Source: Corella eumyota (lineage: Eukaryota > Chordata > Ascidiacea > Phlebobranchia > Corellidae). From it: DNA of 64,000 bases. The translations under genes were made by a program, and so were the position numbers. The DNA lies in contig OY720100.1 in NCBI GenBank assembly GCA_963082875.1, positions 4,650,001 through 4,714,000 of the forward strand, read 5' to 3'. The first letter of the stretch is position 1. Every line of letters begins with the position of its first letter. Of this stretch, positions 49,001-62,289 are shown piece after piece. The notes beneath the pieces were generated by a model. It was not told the origin of the DNA, ran no database searches, and worked only from the letters and a program-made list of their open reading frames with translations.

Positions 49001-51995
49001 TCACATTCTGTGAAAAGGATGAATTGTCTTATTTTGCAAAACACATTTTCCTCTATATATAAATGTAATTATTAAAAATTATTAAAATCTAATACATCTT
49101 TTAATACATATAAATTTGTGCTTCAATTTATAGAACTTGCATTTTGTTCTTTTTTTGAGCTGGTTCATTAATTTTTTTTAGAACTCTAGTCAAAGTTTTG
49201 AGAGTGGCACTGGGTTTGAAGGATTAGGTTTGGACGATATGAGTGCCTCGTTCCGAAGTATTTTTAAAACTGTATTCCAACCTTCCATCACTGATGGTTA
49301 GTATTAAATTTCCTTAACCTTTATAATTTCACTCCATTTTTGTTGCATCGGAAATTTATTTAATTTTGAACAACTTTACTATCGAAAAAAATTATTTAAA
49401 GATTTAGGAGATAGAAATAGCTCTTGTGCTTTCTCGAATTCTTGCACAGCTAGCGACATCGTGTGTTCAGATTCCCAACACTTGAATAACCAGAATTTCT
49501 CCAAGTAAGTATTCGGGCACATTTTATTTTCTTTTTTTTTTAAATATTTTTTTAACTTAAAAAAAAGAAATAAATCTAAAAAACTCTCAGTTCTGCATCA
49601 TCGAGTTCCTACTACAGCCCCATGTCAAATCACCCCCAAATGCCCCCTCCCAATTACCTTCATGTATCTGATGGTGGGAACGGGCCCTTAAGGCATCAAA
49701 GGGGAGTGGGTAACCCAGGATTGAGTCAATCAGCAACCCTTAACCAAATTAACAAAAATTCAGCTTCTCAATCAGGTATTGTTGTTTTTAAGTTTTTAAA
49801 AATAAAAAATTTTAACAAAAATATTAAACTGATATATTGGCGATTTTTTTTACTTAAAAATTGATAAAGTTGTGTCACTGAACACTAAAATGGTTTTAAC
49901 TTGAATATTTTTACTTACTTATTAAGTTATACAACTTTAAAAAAAAATGATTTATTTAATAAAAAAGGAAGCCCTGTTTGTGATGATGTAGATAGTACTA
50001 GCTTGTATACATTCACTATGCTACTTAGTACTTTCTACGTCACACGAAAAATATGGTAACCTGTTTTTTTATGTTAATCATTTTCCAGTATTTTTGAAAA
50101 TTAAATTGTAAGTACCACAGACATTTTTTAGAGGTTCTAAAGGCATTTTATGATTCAGTGTCAACAATACTAACGTGCTATATACATCACTTACAAGGTT
50201 GCAAAACTCTCTAATATAACACTTTAAATTAATTTTTTGATTAGGTTTTTGTTAAATGGTATTTATTTTTTAGGAATGAATTTTGATTGGTGTAACAGTA
50301 ATGAGTCTTTGCGACAAAGTTGTCTTCTCGCAAAAAGTTACAACTGGTCAACTGTTGATTTTTCCCAATACCAAGGTAAATTTTAACTTTTTTGTAGTTA
50401 ATTGGGTTAATGCAGGCAAAGTATTTTAATTCCAGTGATGCTAAGATTTTTTTATTTTTCAATTATTTTTCAATATTTTTTTTTTCCAAATATTTTTCAT
50501 TTTTATTTTTTCAGATTTAATTGAAAATATGCATCGAGCTGACCAAAAAAATTGGGAACTTGATCAACAATCAGCAGCTGCTTTATGTGACAGTTTGCAT
50601 TCTTTCTTTCAACAAACTGGGTTTGCATCAACACATGAACAACAACCAATACAACAGCAACAACATATTAACCATTCTGGCTCAGGTAATTGGTGTTTTG
50701 GATTGCAATATCTAATTTTTATTTTAAAAAATTTTGAGTTTTTGTGGCAGCAAAATTTTGTTTTGGATTTTCAAACTTTTTTGTTTTTTAATTATTTATT
50801 GATGTTTATTGATAATCTCTACTGGCAATTTTTTAATGTATTTATGTATACAAAGATAATTTTTTTTTGGTACTGTTTATTTTTTCTTTGATTTAAACCC
50901 GTTAAAAAATAGTTTGCATAAAAAAACAATGGTGGCTAATATGACAAAATTGGTTCTTTTTTAAGGGTTAACCAGTAGATATAGTAGTTTGCCATGTCTG
51001 CACCAGTCCTCCAATCCACCATTTATATCCCAAACATCTTTGAAGGGTTAGTTTAATGGTCCCAAATGGTTTTTTAATTGGTTCATTGCAAAAATCTATT
51101 TGTTTAAAGGCATTTAGATATTAAGTGCTTTTAATTCCTGCAGACTGCTTAAAATTTTTTTCGCGCTTGATAATCGACCGAAAATTTGCATGCGCGATTG
51201 TGGTTATTAATTAATAATTAGCAAGATAAGGTATTCATGGCACAAAGTGCACTGTTTAATCATGTTGTCTTGGTTACTATCAAGTTTATGAAGACTTTGC
51301 TCTTTTAAACAACTATACCAAAACATTTTTTTTTACTTCATTAAAAATAAAAAAATGTAGCATATTTCAGCAAACTGTGGAATGTAAAAAAAATAAAGAA
51401 AAGGTTTAATTAAATTTAAAATAATTTTTTTTAGGACGTCATCATTCAGCAAATTCTTCAAACAATTCTGTTATGGCTTTACAATCACATCGGCATAGCA
51501 ACAACAACAGAGCAGCTAACATCTTGCCCTCAAATGGTGCAAGGTAACTCGTTTTAAAGAACATTATTAAAAAATCTTTGTTAACAAGAAAAATAATAAA
51601 AATAAAAATATTTGAACAGGTAACTTATTGTTATTTACGGCAACGTTATATATTAATTAAACACTAACGCTCACAACATGAGGTCATTTAATTAATAGCC
51701 ACTGCTTACAGGTCATAGCGCTATAGTAAGGTGCTATAGCCAGCCTGAAGACAAAATTAATTAGCAGGGCAATGTGGCAATTTATTAAAAAATATTGAAA
51801 ACAGCCAAAGGCAACTTAAGGCTAGGTAGGGTAACAATTGTTACTCTATGTTTTGGCCATGATGGCGACCCTTTTCACATTGAGGATAAAGATGTTTAAA
51901 ATAACTTTATGATTAGGTATGAGCAGCAGCAGAACCAACTCCCAGACACTGATGAGATTATTGACACTTTTAATTGGGATTCTATAGCTTACTAA
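43082..51995 (+). CDS. FOXJ2/3: Forkhead transcription factor, FOXJ2/FOXJ3 type
   Basis: Fifteen coding exons, 1620 nt (539 aa), phases consistent: 43082-43191, 43590-43703, 44174-44297, 44443-44517, 45082-45159, 48489-48587, 48739-48813, 49182-49296, 49402-49504, 49591-49775, 50274-50375, 50515-50685, 50966-51046, 51435-51543, 51917-51995. The N-terminus has [14 protein letters not shown] (as LESSLTSMDWLPQL in vertebrates); the forkhead spans exons 2-5 ([64 protein letters not shown]) followed by a basic stretch ([11 protein letters not shown]). Downstream, [44 protein letters not shown] and the end FNWDSIAY match conserved blocks outside the DNA-binding domain of FOXJ2/3. This excludes FOXJ1. 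DNA-binding nuclear factor; targets not inferable. M9 is an alternative start. Confidence 0.95.
43784..44046 (-). repeat. Cics-1-type SINE, near full length
   Basis: Reverse copy from 'tctctatcctcgatgtagga' to the head 'gtgttcttaccactaca', ending in a TA microsatellite. It lies between FOXJ2/3 exons 2 and 3, close to the forkhead-coding exons. Confidence 0.85.
45160..48488. other. Largest FOXJ2/3 intron (3.3 kb)
   Basis: AT-rich intron just after the forkhead-coding exons. It holds one TGACGTCA octamer (46034-46041) and a more GC-rich patch around 47200-47340. ORFs at 46851 and 46945 overlap, are AT-driven and have no family features. No repeat copy was recognised. Its size makes it a candidate for intronic enhancers, but nothing in the sequence proves this. 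Confidence 0.55.
48791..49010. repeat. 41-bp minisatellite that copies an exon end and its splice donor
   Basis: About four to five copies of a 41-bp unit (for example 'ctaacccgataaatagtttt' then 'attttagccaatcacatacc'). The first unit is the real 3' end of FOXJ2/3 exon 7 plus its donor (CCG|gtaaat). Later units carry a copy of the exon end preceded by an acceptor-like 'tttattttag'; two have a dead donor (cgataaat) and the last again has cggtaaat. Confidence 0.8.
49832..50219 (+). mobile_element. MITE, about 390 bp, copy 2
   Basis: Full-length relative of the element at 19782 in opposite orientation, from 'tatattggcgattttttt' to 'gcaaaactctctaatata'. The inverted ends and the internal block 'agtactttctacgtcacacg' are shared. 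It lies in the FOXJ2/3 intron between exons 10 and 11. Confidence 0.75.
51665..51895 (+). repeat. Cics-1-type SINE, diverged, head truncated
   Basis: Recognisable by 'aggtcatagcgctatagtaa', 'caaaggcaacttaaggct', 'gttactctatgttttgg' and 'cacattgaggataaagat'. It lies in the last FOXJ2/3 intron; more mutated than the other copies, so older. Confidence 0.65.
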
Positions 51996-53914
51996 GCTTT
52001 AATGGTAAATGCCTTTTTATGTCGTGATCTAAAAAACTGTGCTTTAGTGACTTTTTGTAATTTTTTTAAACCTATGTTCCAACTTATTACAATCCTGTTT
52101 TTACACATTTTTGCGGTGCCTTATTTTTTTTAACAAATTGTGTTCTGTAATTTTTTATTGCTTTTTCTTCATATAGAATCGATCTAGGTGTGATCTTTTT
52201 TTTATTTATTGTAATTTTTTTGTAAAAAGGCTTCAAATTTTTTTTTCTTCACTTTCTTATGTCAAAATAAGGACAACAAATATTATCAAAATATGGAAAC
52301 AGTTTCAAAAAAGTTCAGTCATATATTTTTTAATATATAGTCTTCATCGGATAAATAAGTTCATCTATACTTAGATTTTTATAAGGCATAAATATTCTAA
52401 AATTCAGTTATTTTGGGCATTTTTCACTATAGTAGTTCAATTTAATATTATCCTTAAAATGAAATAATTTATCAGCTCTATTTAATTTTGTTCAACCTTT
52501 ATTATCTTTTTAATTACGGTTCCCTGTGATTTTCACTTTTCTTCATTTTTATTGCACTTTCATATTTAAATAGGAACTGCCCATCTTGTTTCACATAAAA
52601 AAAGATTTAGTTTGAAATTTCGGAATGTTTACTGCCCATTTTTTGTGGTGCAATTTGGTTGTTGGGGTCATCAAAAACATCTTAGTGATTACGTTTTTCT
52701 GTTTGTGACGTCGTTTGAGTTAACTTATGACGTAACGATGGTTAACTTGTGTTTTCTGGTCACGTGATGGCTTTATAAATGACGTCATTGGTATAACATT
52801 GGTTAGCTTGTTACACTAATTGTATTTTATTCTTATTTGGTGTTGATTTTTTATTGTTGTTTAAGTAGTTATGCCGTCACTACTTTTGTATGACGTAATA
52901 TTACTTCTGTGTGACGTGATATTATAAGAAAATGACGTCATAAATTTCTGGTGTAAAAAGCCGTTTTTCTTTATGATGATGATGTTGCACTGTTCGTGTT
53001 ATCACTGTGGCTTCGATCATGACGCGACGTCACTCTCGTGATGACGTCACGGATATTTTAAAGCGGCGAATTTTAAGTTTTTGTAGCGACGCAGAGCAAT
53101 TGTATTTTCGCGTATATCTTCAAGTTGTGAGACGTTGATGTAGTAATTTTTACTGATATCGTCTTAAGAATTGTGTTTTTTTCATGGTATTTTTTAAAGT
53201 ATGTGTAGTTTAAAATTGTACATAATTGCGCCAAAGATAAAACAACATGAAAAATTTGTTTTGATTTTGTTACTAATAGCCAAAGTGAAATTTTTCAAAA
53301 GCCTTTAGCCATTAGGCTATATTAAAGAAAAATGTGTAAATTTTAACTTCAAAAAAAGTTAGGTTAATTTATCTTTTAGGTTGTTTTTTTAGTTAAACTT
53401 ATTTTTTTAATAGGTTCTTTTATTTTAAGGGTGCTTTGAATTTAATCTACCTTTACTGTGCTAGCAAAGTAATTATATATTTTTTGAATTTTGATTAAAT
53501 ATCATGTTAAAAATTTTTTTTAATATATGCGGTTATGCTTTGTGTTTGTTAGCATAATGGTTGTATTTAGAAAACGCCAGGCTGACTTGTTTTGGGAGAA
53601 TAATATTTTTAATCTTTTAAAGTCAATCACCCACGTTAAATATATTTAAATTTATTCAGAAAAATATATAATGTCTTTATAGTGTATACACGTATAATAT
53701 AATAAAGCTATTAATTAATCAATTTTTACATAAATAAAAAAAACTCTTATTGCCAATAATAATAATATAGAACACACTATTTTATCTTGTTTTAAAAGTT
53801 TAATTATAAAAGTGTTAATTTTGATATTTAAAACAGCAATTAGTTTAGCGAATAAATGTACAAATTATTATACATAATATATATAAACTACTTCACGCAG
53901 TCGACAAAGAGCGG
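51996..53914. other. FOXJ2/3 3'UTR and convergent gap to the cytidine deaminase genes
   Basis: Long AT-rich stretch after the FOXJ2/3 stop. A poly(A) signal AATAAA lies at 53701-53706, which would give a 1.7-kb 3'UTR. It includes the CRE-rich segment listed next. No further gene seen. Confidence 0.55.
52707..53049. promoter_or_regulatory. Second cluster of CRE-type sites
   Basis: Perfect TGACGTCA at 52780, 52933 and 53042, plus near matches (TGACGTCG at about 52707, several TGACGTAA/TGACGTGA, GCGACGTCAC at about 53027). It is 3' of FOXJ2/3, either in its 3'UTR or in a downstream element. Confidence 0.4.
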
Positions 53915-58129
<4,215 letters not shown>

Positions 58130-58943
58130 TTAGAGTGTTAAACTTTCAGGTCCGAACGATGCAGGTAAAAGTTGTTGCATGGTCCACGTTTCAAAACTTC
58201 CATCTTTTCTGGCAAGGTAGAAAATACAATTTTTCCCAAACTGAAATAATATAAAAAAATTTTTGGGTAACATCGACCCGGTTTAAAGCTTTTTTCATTA
58301 CCTTAACGCTTTATTAAGGTATATACCCTTATTCTATATTTAATTTATTTCTCAACTGTATAGTCATTATATATCGAATGATAAGTAATTATTGTTTCAT
58401 AATTAAGATAATTTATTCATTGGTTTTTCCTATTTTATATTTTTGGCATTTCTTTGTACAAGTGATCTGTATATAGTTAACAAAGTTACAATTTACCAAT
58501 ATGACGTAACATTTACCTCTCTTACTGTTTGTCTGCAAACTCCACACGGTGTGATAATGTCACTTTTGTCTCTGAAATAAAAAATGAAACATATCATAAG
58601 TAAAACTTAAATACGGTACCTATTTATGTCAAAAATGTTGATCCCAGACATTAATGTTTTTTATGTGTGACATATATTTATCACTCTTAAAATTTAAAAT
58701 TAGCACGACTTACGATATAACAGCAACCTCTTTAATTTCCAATCGTCCTTCGGACACTGCCTTACAGATAGCTGTTCTCTCAGCACATATTGTAGAAGTA
58801 TGCGCAACATTTTCTATGTTACAACCGCTATACACTTTTCCACAACTGGTAACTAGTGCTGCGCCTACTTTAAAGTTGCTGTAAGGCGAGTAGGCTAGTT
58901 TCTTTGCCTGGCCAGCTAGCTCAATTAATTCTTCTGGTGTCAT
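58130..58943 (-). CDS. CDA: Cytidine deaminase, tandem copy C (diverged)
   Basis: Exons: 58943-58714, 58571-58517, 58240-58130; 131 aa, phases agree. It retains SPYSNFKVGAAL, the catalytic CAERTA and the zinc pair in TPCGVCRQ, and ends MQQLLPASFGPESL. It differs from A and B in the active-site loop: NIENVAHTST replaces [10 protein letters not shown], altering the segment between the nucleoside-binding N-x-E and the catalytic C-A-E, so substrate preference may differ. Same intron positions and same 55-nt exon 2 as A and B. Divergent from the 7TM gene 876 bp away. Confidence 0.93.
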
Positions 58944-59818
58944 GAGTAATTACTTTATATACTAAATGTAGTAAAGTGAAATAAACAAACTAAAGGTCTT
59001 ATGTAAATTTTCATGAAATTAGGTTAAAGGTTTGTATAACAGTATATTTAGCTTAAGAGTACCAGTTCATAACCACATCGTTTAAAACTTTTTTCGCTCT
59101 ATAGTACACGTTACAATTTCAAGCACTAGTAGATTTCAAATGTTGTTTTATCAGGAAATGTGTTTACTTAATGTTTTATTCCATAGCAATGTGAATCACA
59201 TTTTCAAGGTTGAAATTGGCTGTTAACATTTCTATAAAGGGCAAACATAACTACACAAAGAATTACATGGCTTTATAAATAAATGGTTAGTTATGGAATG
59301 ACTTAATTTATGTACTTAAGACCCAGCTATCAATAACTTAATTTTTTTAATTGCAACAGTATTTATAGACCTAAGTTTTTAATCAAAATTGACTATTACT
59401 ATTTAAATAGAAATGTATTTCATAGTTTAAAATCTCCTAATAATTACCTATGAAAATTTAATATAAGTGACATACGACCAAAAAGGCTTGCGGCTTTAAG
59501 CCATTGGTTTTTAGATTTGATTCTTAATACATGTGAGTAAATTTAAATCTAATACCTTAGTTTAGGAGAATACCGTGTATTTATTCGCAGGCAATTAATA
59601 TGAATTACTTTTTGAGGTACTTATATTCATTTAACGTAATAAAATATTAATCGTACAATATGGCAAACACATATGTTGAACATTGGTTTGTATTACAAAA
59701 CGCCCCTGACATTGATTGGCTATTAGTATAAAGTTGCAAAATTTTGCACAAAATTATTTAGTTTGAATTTGGTGTCGGCAATAGACGTTACTTGAAAGTC
59801 GAAAATTAGTTTAATATC
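58944..59818. other. Divergent region, deaminase C / orphan 7TM; start of tandem duplication
   Basis: Promoter region for both neighbours. From about 59318 on, the sequence is repeated at 62290 (blocks such as 'ttaggagaataccgtgta' and 'cccctgacattgattggct' occur in both), marking the left end of the tandem duplication. Confidence 0.6.
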
Positions 59819-60849
59819 ATGTCGAAAATAGTTCATAATAACACTGGACCGTATGCCTTAGAAAGCGAAATAATTTCAGATGTAGGATTGGTTTTGGGGG
59901 CATACCTTTCCGTTGCTTATTGTATTTATCGATATAGGACATATGAGAAAAAGACACCGTTGTTTGATATTTACAATGATATTAGTTTTGCTTGTTTTGC
60001 CGTTCTTGTTATTTTGCCCCAGATCTGTGTCCGTTCGCCCAACCTTTGCTTTTCAATCTGCGTCCCTTTTTTGGCGGGCACATCAACGGTATGGCACATT
60101 CATTAAGTGTTTGTTGACTGTTTCATTTGGGAACGACAACGGGTCTTGTACGATAACATTTTGTTTATCGAATTTAAAACACCCTTTATAACAATTTTGG
60201 GTAAGGTAGTCCTTATACGTTGCATAACTGGCAGAGTGGTTAACAGCATCGTTTCAACCGTGAGCACATTGTTGGCTGATCACACGCTTTGCGTAGGGAA
60301 GCCTGACGGAGTGGGGGAGTGGGCTCCATACAGTTTCTATGGAACGGAGTGGGCTCCATACAGTTTCTATGGAACGGAGTGGGCTCCATACAGTTTCTAT
60401 CCTGACAGTTTCTATACAGTTTCTATCCTGACGGAGTGGGCTCCATACAGTTTCTATGGAAACAGTTTGTCACAGTAGGATCAATTTTGTCATTTCTTTT
60501 TCAATTGTCTTTGCTTGGGCTTATTCTGTATCCACTATTTAAAAGGTTCGGTTGCTGTTACGGAGAAGAGGACCAGAATCACTCATCGATAAAAAAAATG
60601 GCGGTCAGGTTATCAGTTTGCACTTTTTGGTACATCTTCATTGATGTTTTACGAAATTTAATTTTTATACTATTCTCCAATGGGCAGGGGGTCTTGTTTT
60701 GGGTTTCTGTTTTCATGCTTTATCAAGTGGTAATTTTCACTGGTGTTCAGCTTTCTTTCAGCAACTACAAGGATCGATTTTTTCCATTTTTTAGCAACAG
60801 TAGAAATAGTGTTGGCCCCGTTATTCCCAAACAACAAGTTTTAACTTAA
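59819..60849 (+). pseudogene. Orphan 7TM protein, family member 2 (broken copy)
   Basis: Closely parallel to the intact 301-aa gene at 62795. The start MSKIVHNNTGPYALESEI and TM1-3 are kept. After WHIH a single base change turns the Glu codon (GAA in the intact copy) into TAA at 60104-60106. Further on, where the intact copy reads GKPVEIGSIQ, a minisatellite of about 30-bp units (60309-60455) has expanded and shifts the frame; the last part (WKQFVTVG to the end PVIPKQQVLT) is open again in another frame. At least two disabling changes, so a recently formed pseudogene, unless these are allelic. The rest is little diverged. Confidence 0.85.
60309..60455. repeat. Minisatellite inside the 7TM pseudogene
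   Basis: About four to five copies of a 30-bp unit ('ggagtgggctccatacagtt' then 'tctatggaac'), with truncated units between. The unit derives from the 7TM coding sequence itself, where the intact copy has 'atcgggtcaattcagttgct'. Confidence 0.9.
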
Positions 60850-62100
60850 TGAAATGATTTTACTAAAATCGTCAGTTATGTTGTGTTTATTAAAATTTAA
60901 GCGTGACCTTATAGGGTCATTAGGATGTTTGTTATTTCTGTTTGTTTTGTTAAAAAAATGGATGTTGTATTTAGTTATTGCCGGTACAAACATTGCATGT
61001 AATGAGAACTGCATACTTTATTGAAGTTTTAAACATAAAAATAAAATAAAATCCTGTGTAACTTTTGAAAGTTTTTTGTTACTATATTTTTTTGTAAATT
61101 AAATTACGTTTGTTTGTATAACTTGCTTTGTAAAGTTATAATTTTAAATAGATTCTCATATTGCGGTGTCGTTATAGTTGTAGTCAACTTTAATAAACAC
61201 AATTACAATCATTTATTGCAACAGTAGAATCTATTTAAAAGCAATCAAGAAATTGAATCTTTTCTTAATCGGCTTGTGGAATGTTACCGTTTTGTCATAA
61301 CTAGTGCGCTTTTCCGAAAAAATCTTTATATAAGGTCCGTTAAAAATCGTTTTGTGAACTTTAAATTAAGTTGTTTTGGTATAACTTAGACATGTAATTG
61401 TTATAGTTATTAAATAAAAGGTAAACAAGCATTGGACATATGTAGCGTGTAATAACACATGTTGTTATGATCTCGTTTTGGCAAACTCGTTTCGCGAAAA
61501 AAAGGTAGCTTGGTACGCGATTTTGCAGTTTAAGATGGCGTCGGTCACGCATACTACTGCGGCCGCAAGGTGGCCGGTGGTATGCAGTTCAGTGTCAAGT
61601 TAGAATTCAAAATTATATGGATGCTAAAATTTTTACCGCTTGCTGGTAAGGTAACTAACAATACCTTCAAATTGCCCTAAATAGCTAAGTTAAAAATAAA
61701 CTGTTTAATATTAACTTAAAATTTCTTTCTATTACCAATTACAAAGACATAAAAAGCAGGCAGTAAACCTATAAGAGTTTTATTATATTGAATTTTTTTT
61801 GTATATATCTTTATCCTCGATGTGGGAAAGTCGAATGCGCGACTTAAACATAGAGTAACATAAGTTACTCCAACCCAGTCTCGAGTTGCCTGTGGCAGTT
61901 TGGGATATTATAGAGACTATAATTGCCCGGTAATTATACTGCTGATTAAGTGCTGGCTCCGCAGGAGTTTATACCGTTTAAAGCACCTTACTCAAGGGCG
62001 CTACAGCATGAGATGAGTGGGGGATTGAACCCACAACCTTATGTGTGGTTTGAACCCACGACCTTATGTGTAGAATTGAACTATAATATAACAAAACAAG
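60850..62100. other. 3' flank of the 7TM pseudogene and spacer
   Basis: 3' flank of unit 1 to about 61165, then unique AT-rich DNA with a more GC-rich patch near 61500-61580, then a SINE. No gene seen; the minus-strand ORF at 61361-61552 has no family features. Confidence 0.55.
61803..62075 (-). repeat. Cics-1-type SINE, with B-box end repeated
   Basis: Reverse copy from 'tctttatcctcgatgtggga' to 'gggattgaacccacaacctt'; the B-box segment is then repeated ('tttgaacccacgaccttatg') and the A-box head is missing. It lies next to the partial 7TM copy, between the two duplication units. Confidence 0.8.
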
Positions 62101-62111
62101 GCAATCAAATA

Positions 62112-62289
62112 TATTTTGTCGATAACATTTACGATAACATTTTGTTTATCGAATTTAAAATACCCTTTTTATCAATTTTGGGTAAGGTGGTCCTTATAAG
62201 TTGCATAAGTGGCAGAGTGGTTAACAGCATCGTTTCTACAGTTAGCACATTGTTGGCTGATCACACGCTTTGCGTAGGGAAGCCTGTCG
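62112..62289 (+). pseudogene. Partial copy of the orphan 7TM gene (middle segment)
   Basis: Matches the coding stretch from 'gataacattttgtttatcga' (DNILFIEFK) through ILGKVVL and GRVVNSIVST to ADHTLCVGKPV, then switches abruptly to promoter-type sequence of unit 2. No start, no C-terminal half. It is closer to copy 2 in wording (LLADHTLCVGKP) than to the intact gene (LLTDNTLCAGKP), so probably a third repeat unit that was deleted. Confidence 0.85.

Larger units (their letters stand above)
59318..61165 (+). repeat. Tandem duplication, unit 1
   Basis: Upstream region, 7TM gene copy and 3' flank repeated as unit 2 at 62290-64000 in the same orientation. Similarity runs from about 270 bp before the conserved promoter block to the 'gtataacttgctttgtaaa' block in the 3' flank. 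Unit 1 is longer because of a minisatellite and small indels. Confidence 0.8.
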
